Of a stretch of DNA of 64,000 nucleotides, positions 6,431 to 15,781 are shown one piece after another. The stretch covers positions 1 to 64,000 of the forward strand of contig JAZQJG010000034.1 in assembly GCA_045541535.1 (NCBI GenBank), written 5' to 3'. Under the pieces are notes generated by a model that ran no database searches, had not been told where the DNA came from, and saw nothing but the letters and a program-made list of their open reading frames with translations. Each line of letters starts with the position of its first letter. Positions within the stretch are counted from its first letter, which is position 1. The stretch is from Firm-08 sp045541535. Its GTDB lineage: Bacteria > Bacillota > Clostridia > Oscillospirales > QAKW01. Made by a program: the position numbers and the translations under genes.

Positions 6431-7015
6431 TCAACTCTTTTGTCCGTATAGAGTAGCAAAGATCCCGGGAATCATTGAAAACAAGATAAAATACAAATAT
6501 AAATTGTTAAATCCGCCGATCCAAAAACACACGATTACGGTTAAGAGTAAAAACACCGCAGTTATAAGTACAAAGCGCAAACATCGAATTGCCGAATGGT
6601 ATTCTAACTTTAACAACAAAAACTGCCGCAACAAATGATAGCCATCCAACGGCGGCACCGGCAGTAAATTAAATATGGTGTACAAATAATTAATCCAGAG
6701 CATCAGCAAACACGATTTGCTCCCGATCAACAAAAACAAAATCAGCGATAGTGTTCCCAACAAAGCGCTCATCAGCGGTCCCGCTAACCAAATCCAAATG
6801 CCCTGACGGTAAGAAACCACCTCATCCGAACGAATGGAAATCCCAAAACCTTTGAATCGGATATTACCGTGCCGCACCTTCAACACTTTCATGGCAACCA
6901 AATGTCCCAGTTCGTGAGCAATAGCCGAAAGAATACCCAATATTGGCCAAAAGGAACCGGTGATCAAAAGATTTGAAAGCAGAACAAGCAATAATAAATA
7001 GATACCGGCAATCAC
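6431..7015 (-). CDS. M50 site-2 protease, SpoIVFB-like
   Basis: This 194-residue polytopic intramembrane metalloprotease has zinc motif HELGH (about 35-39) and the second motif NLLPVPPLDGYH, whose Asp is the third ligand. Length and layout resemble SpoIVFB, which cleaves pro-sigma-K in the mother cell. It starts with GTG at 7015, overlapping the TGA of the upstream gene (GTGA). The two are translationally coupled. The SpoIVFB role is inferred from size and context, and other regulated-proteolysis substrates are possible. Confidence 0.85.
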   Translation of the reverse strand: MIAGIYLLLLVLLSNLLITGSFWPILGILSAIAHELGHLVAMKVLKVRHGNIRFKGFGISIRSDEVVSYRQGIWIWLAGPLMSALLGTLSLILFLLIGSKSCLLMLWINYLYTIFNLLPVPPLDGYHLLRQFLLLKLEYHSAIRCLRFVLITAVFLLLTVIVCFWIGGFNNLYLYFILFSMIPGIFATLYGQKS

Positions 7016-7374
7016 TCTTCGGCCTGCTCATCATTTTGTCCGACCTCAGCTCTGCCGGATTCTCCGTTCGGATTTTCAGGTGCCGCCGTTGGGCCCTCAT
7101 ATTCTACTTTTAAAAAATCATCGGTTTTTTCTTTAATATTTTCAAGGACTTGCCCCACCGTCTGCTCACCCACGGTCATACTGCTCACCTTTTCCCATGT
7201 CTCACCGAGACCCAGGATGTTAAAGCGAACACCGCAATATAGCAACGTACAAACGATCATCCCGATCAATAAAACTCGGAACAGCACGCCGGTTACGGAG
7301 GATACTTCCCGTCTCTGCTGACCGCCGTTTTTACCCAAATATTTATTGAGCGCCGATTTGATTGCCTGATCCAT
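7012..7374 (-). CDS. Hypothetical single-pass membrane protein coupled to the M50 protease
   Basis: This 120-residue protein starts at ATG 7374 with AAGGCGG upstream. The first about 35 residues are basic and cytoplasmic. One membrane segment lies at about 32-52, and an exported acidic, Pro/Glu-rich tail ends in DEQAEE. Its 4-nt overlap with the SpoIVFB-like gene puts it in the position of spoIVFA. However, it lacks the LytM/M23 domain of SpoIVFA, so it may be a shortened functional counterpart. That is inference from position and topology only. Confidence 0.7.
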   Translation of the reverse strand: MDQAIKSALNKYLGKNGGQQRREVSSVTGVLFRVLLIGMIVCTLLYCGVRFNILGLGETWEKVSSMTVGEQTVGQVLENIKEKTDDFLKVEYEGPTAAPENPNGESGRAEVGQNDEQAEE

Positions 7375-7431
7375 AACCTGTACCGCCTTTCTTTTTGTAC
7401 AGTATATGATGAAAAGCGGACAAATATAAAT

Positions 7432-7457
7432 AAAAAGAGCTTTCACAAGCTCTTTTT
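7432..7457 (-). terminator. Terminator of the xseA-recN operon
   Basis: An 11-bp stem (AAAAAGAGCTT with AAGCTCTTTTT) with loop TCAC. On the minus strand it overlaps the recN stop codon and ends the transcript before the next gene. Confidence 0.8.
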
Positions 7458-9114
7458 ATTTATTCAGCATTTCTTGTGCGGTCAGGCGAATGGCATCGGT
7501 AATATCAATGCCGCCGATGATCCGTGCGATCTCTTCAATCCGGGCCGCATGATCCAAGTGTTCCACCGTCGTTTCTGTTTGACCGGCAACAACGTTTTTT
7601 CGGATTTTAAAGTGATGGGCGCCCATAGACGCAATTTGAGCCAAGTGAGTGATGCAAAGTACCTGTCGGGAATCCGCTACCTCGCGTAGCTTGACACCGA
7701 TCTTTTCAGCCGTTTTGCCGGAAACACCGGTATCTACTTCATCAAAGATCATGGTTCCAACCTGTTGTTTATTCAGTACGTTGGTAAGGCTGAGCATAAT
7801 CCGGGACAGTTCGCCGCCGGAGGCAATTTTTTGTAACGGTTTTGCCGGCTGACCCGGATTGGTTGCAATCAAGAATTCAACCCGATCATAGCCACGGTCG
7901 TTGTATACGTAGCCGCCTTTATCATTTTGATTAGGCTGTACGTTTACCTCAAACCGTACTCCGTTCATATCCAAAAAAGCAAGTTCTTTTTGTACCTGTG
8001 CCCCAAGTTTTTGAGCACTCTTTTTCCGCGCTGCGGAAATCTTTGCGGCAATGTCCTGTACCACGCTACGCTGCGTCGCAAATGCGGCCTGACATTCAGC
8101 AATAACCTCATCAAGCGAATTGATCTGATCAAATTCTTTTTGCGTCGCTTCCCAATCCATCAGTAAATCTTCTTCGGTGGGGCCGTAACGATTGAGCAGT
8201 TGCTGTAATTCGTAAATCTTATCCTCCACCTCCGAAAGACTTTCGGTAGCGCCAAATTCCGCCACAACATCCTCGCCTTGAATGACAACCGAAGCAGCCA
8301 GTTCTTGCATCTGTTCAAGTTCTGCGAAAATTTCCTTAAAGCGAGTATCTACTTCCATCAATTTTTCTGCTTTACCAAGGGCGTCGCCAATGACGGAAGA
8401 GAGGTTTTTGTCTTCTCCAAAATGCAAGGTGGACATAAAATCGGTAATTGCTTTTTGACTTTGCAACAATTTTTTCTTATCCTGCAAAAAAGCCAGCATA
8501 CCGACGCAAGGATTTACCCGTTCATATTCCTCCAGCTTAAAGGATAAGTGACCGAGTCTGCTCTCTCGCTCCTTGGCACGGAGGGCGAGCTGTTCGAGTT
8601 CTTTGCGTTGTTCCCGCAGCTTTGTGTATTCTGCACGGTAGTGCTCCAAAAGCTTGTCAAGTTCCGCAAACTTATCCAAAAACTCAATATGTAAACCGGG
8701 ATTTAAAATCAAAATGTGGTCGTGTTGTCCGTGGATGTTGATCAGGTGGGGCGCAATGGTTTGCAACAAAGAAACGGGAACTTGTACCATATTGATTTTG
8801 GCACTGCTGCGACCGTCTTTGGCAATCTTTCGTTCCACAAACATCTCGCCATCCGTGACCGGCACGTCGTTTTCCTGCAACAAACGTAAGACTTCTTGGG
8901 ACAATTCGGTAAACTGCGCTTTAACGTAAGCATGCTCGCCAAAAGAACCGATCAGTTCTCTGCGTGCTTTATTTCCCAACAGCAGTCCGATTGAATCAAT
9001 CAAAATAGACTTGCCGGCACCGGTCTCGCCGGTAAGAATGGTGAACCCCGCCGAAAAATCAATGGATATTCGTTTGATGATTGCTATATTTTCAACGTAT
9101 AAGCAAGTAAGCAT
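7456..9114 (-). CDS. recN: DNA repair protein RecN
   Basis: This 552-residue SMC-like ATPase acts early in double-strand break repair. The Walker A motif is GETGAGKS (29-36). A coiled-coil middle (about 150-350) precedes the ABC signature GGELSRIMLS and Walker B TMIFDEVDTGVSG. RecN is normally last in this operon in Firmicutes, as here. AGGGG lies 8 nt before the ATG. Confidence 0.97.
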   Translation of the reverse strand: MLTCLYVENIAIIKRISIDFSAGFTILTGETGAGKSILIDSIGLLLGNKARRELIGSFGEHAYVKAQFTELSQEVLRLLQENDVPVTDGEMFVERKIAKDGRSSAKINMVQVPVSLLQTIAPHLINIHGQHDHILILNPGLHIEFLDKFAELDKLLEHYRAEYTKLREQRKELEQLALRAKERESRLGHLSFKLEEYERVNPCVGMLAFLQDKKKLLQSQKAITDFMSTLHFGEDKNLSSVIGDALGKAEKLMEVDTRFKEIFAELEQMQELAASVVIQGEDVVAEFGATESLSEVEDKIYELQQLLNRYGPTEEDLLMDWEATQKEFDQINSLDEVIAECQAAFATQRSVVQDIAAKISAARKKSAQKLGAQVQKELAFLDMNGVRFEVNVQPNQNDKGGYVYNDRGYDRVEFLIATNPGQPAKPLQKIASGGELSRIMLSLTNVLNKQQVGTMIFDEVDTGVSGKTAEKIGVKLREVADSRQVLCITHLAQIASMGAHHFKIRKNVVAGQTETTVEHLDHAARIEEIARIIGGIDITDAIRLTAQEMLNK

Positions 9115-9129
9115 CGGTATCCCCTATCG

Positions 9130-9579
9130 TTACTTCAGATTCAAAAGTCGTTGCTTGACGGTCAATGCCTGCGATTCGGAATGAATCGCCATAAAAATAG
9201 TATCGTCACCGGCGATGGTACCAACGACCCCATCAAAGGCGATTTGATCCATAGCCGCGCAAACCGCATTGGCCATACCGGAGTCGGTTTTAATGACAAC
9301 GAGGTTGCCTGCCACGTCCACAGAAAGGATACCGTCGGTGAGGATGGAATGAAACTTAATTCTATCATCCATACTGCGCAGAAGCTTTGGCAAAGCATAT
9401 TTATAAGTCCCATGATCGGTGGCAACCTTTACAAGGGAGAGCTCCTTGATATCTCTGGAAACCGTCGCTTGCGTTGCCTCAAATCCGGATTGACACAACA
9501 GTTCCGCCAGCCGTTGCTGGGTATCCACCTCATAGCTTTCAATTATATCAATAATCGCCTTTTGCCGTAAATTTTTCAT
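9130..9579 (-). CDS. argR: Arginine repressor ArgR
   Basis: This 149-residue transcription factor has an N-terminal winged helix (KAIIDIIESYEVDTQQRLAE, ATVSRDIKELSLVK). Its C-terminal hexamerisation and arginine-binding domain contains GIAGDDT-like IAGDDTIFM. It represses arginine biosynthesis when arginine is abundant. The start at 9579 is chosen because GGAGGGG lies just upstream. The reading frame overlaps the end of nadK by 32 nt, so expression is probably coupled. Confidence 0.95.
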   Translation of the reverse strand: MKNLRQKAIIDIIESYEVDTQQRLAELLCQSGFEATQATVSRDIKELSLVKVATDHGTYKYALPKLLRSMDDRIKFHSILTDGILSVDVAGNLVVIKTDSGMANAVCAAMDQIAFDGVVGTIAGDDTIFMAIHSESQALTVKQRLLNLK

Positions 9580-10426
9580 AGGCCCCTCCATCGCTGAACT
9601 TACTGTTCAAAACCCGATAAAAACGGTTGCCGTCAGGTTGGAACAGAGACAGCGTGTATTCGGATTTTTTGATGATAATCTTTTCAATGTTTTCAGCAGA
9701 ACAAAGCACCTTACCGTCTGCAATAATAAACGCATCCTCGGCGTCTCTACAGATGCGACAGCAAAGTTCATCCTCAGCAGAGAAAACCAAAGATTTTGAA
9801 AACATAGAATGCTCACACACCGGCGTCAGCAGAATGATATCCATCAAGCCACAATCCGCAATGGGCCCACCCGAGGACATGGAGTATGCCGTGGATCCGG
9901 TGGGAGTGGCAAAAATCAGACCGTCACCTCTAAAATTGTAAACGAATTCGTCGTTTGCAAAAAGGTCGGTGTGCAACATATTGCTGACGATACGTCGACT
10001 CAAGGTCACGTCGTTGAGTACGTAATGAGACTGCACCATGCCATCGCTGAAATGTAGCTCTGTCTTCAGCATGAAACGTTGCTCCAGTTTAGTGTCGGTC
10101 AGTAAAATTTCCGGCAATTTTTCAAGATCGTCCCGTTCCAATTGGGTAAGATACCCCAGATGACCGAGGTTGACACCCAATATTGGTTTACCGTAGCGTG
10201 CCGCTGACGGCGCAATTTCCAAAATGGTACCATCACCGCCCAAAGTGACGAACGCATCACACATCTTATAAAACATTTCATCCGCAATTACCGGCAAATC
10301 AGCGCCGGAAATCTCTTGATGCAACAGAACTTCATATCCGTTTTGCTGTAAAAGGGCGCGTGTTAGGTTAAAAAATGCGAGATCGTTATCCTTTTGCCGA
10401 TTAACAATCAAACCAATGGTTTTCAT
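9548..10426 (-). CDS. nadK: NAD kinase
   Basis: This 292-residue enzyme phosphorylates NAD to NADP with ATP or polyphosphate. Key motifs are LGGDGTILE (GGDGT at 63-67, catalytic Asp65), GVNLGHLGYL, and GDGLIFATPTGSTAYSMSSG. GAGG precedes the ATG. In many Clostridia the rRNA methyltransferase gene tlyA lies between dxs and nadK. Here only 9 nt separate dxs and nadK, so tlyA is missing from this location. Confidence 0.96.
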   Translation of the reverse strand: MKTIGLIVNRQKDNDLAFFNLTRALLQQNGYEVLLHQEISGADLPVIADEMFYKMCDAFVTLGGDGTILEIAPSAARYGKPILGVNLGHLGYLTQLERDDLEKLPEILLTDTKLEQRFMLKTELHFSDGMVQSHYVLNDVTLSRRIVSNMLHTDLFANDEFVYNFRGDGLIFATPTGSTAYSMSSGGPIADCGLMDIILLTPVCEHSMFSKSLVFSAEDELCCRICRDAEDAFIIADGKVLCSAENIEKIIIKKSEYTLSLFQPDGNRFYRVLNSKFSDGGAYEKFTAKGDY

Positions 10427-10435
10427 ACAAATACC

Positions 10436-12289
10436 TCATTGCGGTAAATACTTGCGTATTGTCTTTTCCACCTGCTCGGAATGCAGGCCGAATTCCCGCA
10501 AAATTTCATCATAACTTGCGTGGGAAACAAATCGGTTTTCAATGCCGAAAATGCGGATCTGTCCGGCAAAACCCATCTGCGAGAGACGCTGTGTCAGCAT
10601 ACTGCCGACACCACCGTAAACATAGCCTTCTTCAAAAAAGAGTATAGTCTTATAGGTTTTAGCTACCTCAACCACCGCATCGGGAAGCGGAATGATCCGA
10701 TTGATTTTAAGCAAAGAGGGCTTGTTTTTCAAAGCATTTAACGCTAAAGCCACCTGTCCGGTCTGACGTCCGTAAGTCACCACTAAAACGTCCGGATCGG
10801 CGCACATCATTTCAAAGGCCTCGGCGCTTTCCTTTACGGGCAAAGTAGCAGAGATTTCTCCGCCTCTCGGATAGCGAATGGCGCCGGCAAACGGAGTATC
10901 ATAGCAAAGTTTTTCAAATTGCAAATGCAACTCCTTATAAGTGGCGGGCGCGTAAACCGTCATATTGGGAATGTGTTGTAAAAAAAGAACGTCAAACAAA
11001 CCTTGATGTGTTTCCCCATCCGGTCCCACAATGCCACAGCGGTCTATGGCAAAAATCATATGCTGTTTTTGCAAAGAAACGTCGTGAATCAGTTGATCAT
11101 ATCCACGTTGCAAAAAAGAAGAATACACGGCAAAAACCGGCAACAATCCGTTCCGGGCAAGCCCGGCGCCGAAAGTGACGGCATGAGCTTCAGCAATACC
11201 AACGTCAATCAAGTGTTTAGGATATTGGTTTGCCACAGGCTCCAACCCACACCCCTCACACATTGCCGCCGTAATAACGTAAAGCTTCTTATCATTATCA
11301 ATCATATTACAAAGAAGCTCACCGAATTTGGAACTGAAGGAATCTGCGGCATTTGTCTTTGCAAGACCGGTATCAACGTCAAAGGAAGAAATACCGTGAT
11401 ACGCTTCAGGGGCACTCTCCGCAAAGCCATAGCCCTTCCCTTTTTTTGTCAGAGCATGGATGAGCACCGGTTTCCCAAGTTCTTTTGCACGAGTAAGTAC
11501 GCTGATCATTTCAATCAGATCGTGCCCATCACTGGGCCCAAGATAAACCAATCCGAAATTCTCAAACATATTGTCGCGGTAGATCAGCATCTTAAATCCG
11601 CGCTTTACCATAGATACAAAGCTACTGATGGGCTTTCCGATCAAAGGTATCTTTTGTAAGAAACCCTTGGTGCTGTCTTTAAATTTATAATAGCGAGGCT
11701 TGGCACGAATCTTGGCCAAATATCTGGCCATAAAACCAACGTTTTTTGAAATGCTCATCTTGTTATCGTTCAGGATAACAATAAGATTATTTTTTGTATT
11801 CTTTATATTACAGAGCGCTTCATACGCCATACCGCCTGTTAAAGCGCCATCCCCAATCAAGGCAATAACGTAATCTTTATTGCCGACGATCTCATCCGCT
11901 GAACTAAGCCCCAGCCCCAAGGACAGCGAGGTGGAACTGTGACCCATCTTGAAAACGTCGTGCTCGCTTTCCTCAGGATTCGGAAAGCCGGACAGTCCCC
12001 CCTTCTGTCGCAATGAGGAAAAAGCGTCCATTCTGCCGGTAAGCAGTTTATGCACGTAGCTTTGATGTCCAACGTCAAAAATGAACTGATCTCTTGGAGA
12101 ATCAAACACGTAATGCATGGCGATCGTCAGTTCAACAACGCCAAGATTCGAGGCAAGATGGCCACCGGTTTCAGAAACGCTGTTGATGAGAAAATGACGG
12201 ATTTCCTCAGCAAGACAAGACAGTTCATTTATGGATAATTTTTTAAGATCCTCCGGCAAAGAGAGCCGGTTTAAAAGTTGATAATCCAT
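10436..12289 (-). CDS. dxs: 1-Deoxy-D-xylulose-5-phosphate synthase
   Basis: This 617-residue thiamine-diphosphate enzyme condenses pyruvate and glyceraldehyde-3-phosphate, the first step of the MEP isoprenoid pathway. The ThDP motif is GDGALTGGMAYEAL through NDN (about 146-176). FDVGHQSYVHK and the central RCGIVGPDGETHQG block are also intact. Length is normal. The ribosome binding site is weak (GGAC). It lies downstream of ispA, so precursor and prenyl-chain synthesis genes are linked. Confidence 0.97.
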   Translation of the reverse strand: MDYQLLNRLSLPEDLKKLSINELSCLAEEIRHFLINSVSETGGHLASNLGVVELTIAMHYVFDSPRDQFIFDVGHQSYVHKLLTGRMDAFSSLRQKGGLSGFPNPEESEHDVFKMGHSSTSLSLGLGLSSADEIVGNKDYVIALIGDGALTGGMAYEALCNIKNTKNNLIVILNDNKMSISKNVGFMARYLAKIRAKPRYYKFKDSTKGFLQKIPLIGKPISSFVSMVKRGFKMLIYRDNMFENFGLVYLGPSDGHDLIEMISVLTRAKELGKPVLIHALTKKGKGYGFAESAPEAYHGISSFDVDTGLAKTNAADSFSSKFGELLCNMIDNDKKLYVITAAMCEGCGLEPVANQYPKHLIDVGIAEAHAVTFGAGLARNGLLPVFAVYSSFLQRGYDQLIHDVSLQKQHMIFAIDRCGIVGPDGETHQGLFDVLFLQHIPNMTVYAPATYKELHLQFEKLCYDTPFAGAIRYPRGGEISATLPVKESAEAFEMMCADPDVLVVTYGRQTGQVALALNALKNKPSLLKINRIIPLPDAVVEVAKTYKTILFFEEGYVYGGVGSMLTQRLSQMGFAGQIRIFGIENRFVSHASYDEILREFGLHSEQVEKTIRKYLPQ

Positions 12290-12356
12290 TTTGTTCGTCC
12301 ATTCAATGAATAAATATAACTGAATTATACCACGTTATGCAGAAAAATGCAATTAT

Positions 12357-13232
12357 TTACAGGCTTCTATTCATCACAAAATCGCAAATCCAAAGCAACA
12401 GATCATTCTCGGGCAAAAGCGCCACGGCAGTTTTTGCCTCACTCACCAGATTCTCAAGATACTCTCTGCTCTTCTCTACCCCCAAAAGCGTGACAAATGT
12501 GCTCTTTTGCAGGTCTGCACCGATTGCTTTACCAAGGGTATCAAAATTTCCTTCAACGTCCAGCAGATCATCCTTTACTTGAAACGCAAGACCCAGCTTA
12601 CTCATATAGGTGCGCAAAGCCTTCTCCGTTGCAGCATCGGCCCGGCTCAAAATACAGGGGATGCGAGCGCAGGAAGAAAACAGCGCTCCGGTTTTCAACG
12701 AGTGAAGCTGCAATAACTGTTCCAAAGAGCAAGCTTCCTTTTCATATTTTTTATCCAAAATCTGACCGGCAAATACACCGTCTGCGCCGCATAAGGAAGT
12801 GAAAACGGCCAAAGCGTCCGTCACCTGACCGACGTAATCAAACTTTCTCACCTGTAACAGTAAACGATGCAACGCATAAGCATACAGCGCATCGCCTGCC
12901 AACAGCGCCACATCTTCCCCAAACGCCTTGTGGCAAGCGAGCTTGCCTCTGCGATAATCGTCATCATCCATACTCGGCAGATCATCATGAATCAGTGTAG
13001 AGGCGTGAATCATTTCAATAGCGCAGGCAAAAGGAAGTACTTGTTCCTGCGGTAAACCGCAAAGCCTGCCGCACTCCAGCATCAAGACGCCGCGTAACCG
13101 TTTGCCGCCGCCCAACACGGAGTAAGACATAGCATCAAAGAGAACTTTATATTCCGAAGCATGGGGCTCAAAAATCCTCTCAAGTCCCTGTTCAACTGCC
13201 GTTTGCAATTCGGTATATTGTTCATTCTTCAT
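12357..13232 (-). CDS. ispA: Polyprenyl synthetase (farnesyl diphosphate synthase type)
   Basis: This 291-residue enzyme adds isopentenyl diphosphate to allylic diphosphates. The first Asp-rich motif is DDLPSMDDDD (83-92) and the second is KDDLLDVEGN. GGGKRLRGVL is the substrate-binding block. The residues before the first motif (IHASTLIHDD) suit a short-chain (C15-C20) product. The start at 13232 has AGGAG upstream and overlaps the end of xseB by 11 nt. Confidence 0.94.
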   Translation of the reverse strand: MKNEQYTELQTAVEQGLERIFEPHASEYKVLFDAMSYSVLGGGKRLRGVLMLECGRLCGLPQEQVLPFACAIEMIHASTLIHDDLPSMDDDDYRRGKLACHKAFGEDVALLAGDALYAYALHRLLLQVRKFDYVGQVTDALAVFTSLCGADGVFAGQILDKKYEKEACSLEQLLQLHSLKTGALFSSCARIPCILSRADAATEKALRTYMSKLGLAFQVKDDLLDVEGNFDTLGKAIGADLQKSTFVTLLGVEKSREYLENLVSEAKTAVALLPENDLLLWICDFVMNRSL

Positions 13233-13452
13233 CCGGCACAAACTCCTCTTTTTTCATTTCTCCATCCTTCTCAATGAGTACCGAAACTGATTGTTTTGCT
13301 TTTTCCAGTTTCTTTGAGCACTCATCTGCCAGCGCAACACCCTGACCAAACAGTTCCATTGCTTCCTCTAAAGGTGTGTTCTGATCTTCCAGTTTAGCAA
13401 CAATTTCCTCCAGCATAGCGAGAGATTGTTCAAAATTTCTTTCTTTTTCCAT
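13222..13452 (-). CDS. xseB: Exodeoxyribonuclease VII small subunit
   Basis: This 76-residue helical protein has the family signature FEQSLAMLEEIVAKLED followed by LEEAMELFGQG. Several XseB chains bind one XseA chain and are needed for single-strand exonuclease activity. The ATG at 13452 lies at the xseA stop (ATGATG overlapping TGA), with GGAGG 7 nt upstream inside xseA. Confidence 0.95.
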   Translation of the reverse strand: MEKERNFEQSLAMLEEIVAKLEDQNTPLEEAMELFGQGVALADECSKKLEKAKQSVSVLIEKDGEMKKEEFVPDEE

Positions 13453-14654
13453 CATTCTACCTCCACTTCCTCCACCAGACATCCGGCGGTGGTATTCTTG
13501 AGTCTTACCCTGATTCGTTTTCCCGGCGCAATGCCGGACGGATCGGAAATCAAGTCGTTATTTTCATCATAAACCGTGGCATAACCACGGGCAAGGGTTG
13601 CAAGAGGGCTCAAAGCATCCAACTTGATTACGCTCTTTTCAAAACGGTTGCTTTGATATTCCAAGTGTCGCTGTACTGCGGAATACAGGCGTTCAGACAG
13701 CGCATCCAGGGTCATATATCGGCTGGCAAGCAGTCTCGTTTCATCTTTCCAAATCGGATGATTGCGAATTGCATTTAGCCTTGCCGTCAAAAGTTCTCCC
13801 TTGTTGATCAGAGCATTTCCCAACCGCTTGCGTAAAGAATACACGGTTTGAATATATTCTCTACAATCGGGACAAACCAGTTCCGCCGCCATAGACGGCG
13901 TGGCCGCACGAACGTCTGCCACAAAATCGCAGATTGTAAAATCTATTTCGTGACCAACGGCAGAAACCGTCGGAATCTCACAGTTGTAGATCGCATAGGC
14001 CAGAGCCTCATCATTAAAAGCCCACAGATCCTCAATGGATCCACCGCCACGTCCGATGATCAAAACGTCGGCGGCGCGATTTGCATCAAACCACTCCACC
14101 GCTCGTACAAGATCCGGCGCCGCTTGATCTCCCTGCACCAATGCAGGAAACAGCAAAATTTCCGCCTGCGGGTATCTGCGGGAACAAACTCGGATAATAT
14201 CACGCACTGCAGCCCCCGTGGGGGAAGTGATCACTCCAATGGTTTTGGGGAATTTCGGCAATGACACCTTATGGGCCGGGTCAAACAGCCCCATTTTATC
14301 AAGCTTTCCCTTCAACTTTTCAAAGGCGGCGTAGAGCTGGCCCTGACCATCCAATTTCATAACGGAAATTTTGATCTGATAACTGCCGGCAGGCTCATAA
14401 ACAGATATACTGCCGTATGCGATCACTCGCTGGCCTTCTTTTGGCACAAAATCAAGACGGCCGGCATTAAAACGAAACATAACACCGCTGATCACTGACT
14501 GTTCATCTTTAATTTTTAAATAAACGTGTCCGGAACGATGCAAGGTCACATTGGACAGCTCACCGCAAACGCAAACCTGTTGAAGCACTTCGTCCCCTTC
14601 CAGGCGCATACGGATATACTGATTCAATTGTGATACGGTAAGTGCTTGTTCCAT
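13452..14654 (-). CDS. xseA: Exodeoxyribonuclease VII large subunit
   Basis: This 400-residue subunit has an N-terminal OB-fold (TVSQLNQYIRMRLEGDEVLQ, VCVCGELSN). The catalytic region contains GVITSPTGAAVRDIIRV, IIGRGGGSIEDLWAFNDE and SAVGHEIDFTICDFVADVRA. It degrades single-stranded DNA in both directions. The ATG at 14654 is preceded by AAAGGGGG; an earlier in-frame start at 14681 lies within a hairpin and is unlikely. It is the first gene of the operon running to recN. Confidence 0.97.
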   Translation of the reverse strand: MEQALTVSQLNQYIRMRLEGDEVLQQVCVCGELSNVTLHRSGHVYLKIKDEQSVISGVMFRFNAGRLDFVPKEGQRVIAYGSISVYEPAGSYQIKISVMKLDGQGQLYAAFEKLKGKLDKMGLFDPAHKVSLPKFPKTIGVITSPTGAAVRDIIRVCSRRYPQAEILLFPALVQGDQAAPDLVRAVEWFDANRAADVLIIGRGGGSIEDLWAFNDEALAYAIYNCEIPTVSAVGHEIDFTICDFVADVRAATPSMAAELVCPDCREYIQTVYSLRKRLGNALINKGELLTARLNAIRNHPIWKDETRLLASRYMTLDALSERLYSAVQRHLEYQSNRFEKSVIKLDALSPLATLARGYATVYDENNDLISDPSGIAPGKRIRVRLKNTTAGCLVEEVEVE

Positions 14655-14672
14655 ACGATCCCCCTTTATGCA

Positions 14673-14697
14673 AAGTGCCACGCAGAGCGTGGCACTT
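14673..14697 (-). other. Intercistronic hairpin before xseA
   Basis: A perfect 11-bp stem (14673-14683 with 14687-14697) with a 3-nt AGA loop lies between the lipoprotein stop and the xseA ribosome binding site. No T tract follows on either strand, so it is more likely an RNA stability or processing element than an intrinsic terminator. Confidence 0.5.
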
Positions 14698-14714
14698 CAA
14701 GATCGGAATTACGG

Positions 14715-15767
14715 TCAATCCACTTGTTTGGCATTTTCCACCACAAAGTCCTTGACCTTCTGCATAAGCAAAGTCTGTTCCACCAGCCCCTTGCTGTGCA
14801 CTTTATAAAGTTCTTTAACGGATTTATAGCCATAGGTTTCGGCATAACTTTGCGCAAGTTCGTTGATTTCTTTGCCGGAAACGGAGATGGATTCTTTTCG
14901 GGCAATGGCGTGCAACACCATTTCCTCTTTACATATCTCCTTTGCGCGGGCATCCACGTATGCCAAAAATTCGTCAGCCGTCAAATCATTGTCTGCAAGA
15001 TATTCTTTTAAGGTCTGGGATTTTTTCTCGGCAACATCCTTAAACTCTTGCTGCGTCTGTTGGGATAAAAAATCAATGGCTTTTTTCGGATAATCAATCA
15101 CCTTGGCGTCATTGATCACCTGTTGCCACAAAGTTGCCTCCATTTCTTCATCCGCCTTTACCGCCGCATCTTCTTCCAGGTCTTTGCGTTTTGCATCAGT
15201 ATAAGCCTCAACGTTTGGATAATCGGAAATATCCACAACGATGGGATCGGTGAGCTCGGGACAAACCACACGCTTCGCCGAATGGATAGTAATATCATAT
15301 TCAGCCGTTTTTCCGGCATAAGCAGTTTTCAAATAAACATCGGGAAAAGTAACTGAAATATTACAACTTTTGCCGATTTGTTTACCGATCAAACCACTTT
15401 CAAATTCATCCAAAAAGGTTTCGGAGCCAACCTCAAGTTCAAATCCGACTGCAGATAGTGCATTATCCTTCACGCCGTCAATAAAACCGGTATAATCCAA
15501 GGTCAGAATATCCCCTGGCAACACGGTACCGGCGGTAAGGGTTTCCGTTTCCCCGTAGCCGTTGGCACGCAAATCTTCCCAGATGGCTTGCTGTACGTCG
15601 GCGTCGGTAACGCCGATATTGACAAATTCGCAAGAGATACCGCTGTATTCACCAAGCTCAATATACTTGTCCAGTTTGTAATCATACGGCACGTATCCGC
15701 CGTTACAACCGGTAAGAAACACCAGTAATAACAGCAACGTTGCCGCAATTATGCGTCTCATTTTCAT
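14715..15767 (-). CDS. Trigger-factor-like peptidyl-prolyl isomerase lipoprotein
   Basis: This 350-residue protein has a lipobox LTGC (Cys21), so it is exported and lipid-anchored. After about 60 residues an FKBP-type domain follows (GDILTLDYTGFIDG through EFESGLIGKQIGKS, about 85-160). A helical C-terminal half resembles the trigger-factor chaperone domain. The ribosome-binding N-domain of cytoplasmic trigger factor is absent. It probably folds secreted proteins outside the membrane. The start at 15767 has AGAGGA upstream and follows the kinase stop closely. Confidence 0.85.
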   Translation of the reverse strand: MKMRRIIAATLLLLLVFLTGCNGGYVPYDYKLDKYIELGEYSGISCEFVNIGVTDADVQQAIWEDLRANGYGETETLTAGTVLPGDILTLDYTGFIDGVKDNALSAVGFELEVGSETFLDEFESGLIGKQIGKSCNISVTFPDVYLKTAYAGKTAEYDITIHSAKRVVCPELTDPIVVDISDYPNVEAYTDAKRKDLEEDAAVKADEEMEATLWQQVINDAKVIDYPKKAIDFLSQQTQQEFKDVAEKKSQTLKEYLADNDLTADEFLAYVDARAKEICKEEMVLHAIARKESISVSGKEINELAQSYAETYGYKSVKELYKVHSKGLVEQTLLMQKVKDFVVENAKQVD

Positions 15768-15781
15768 TTTGAAAGTCCTCT

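Noticed and set aside
14673..14697. Intrinsic terminator between the foldase lipoprotein and xseA
   Set aside because: Good stem but no T run on either side; listed as a hairpin only.
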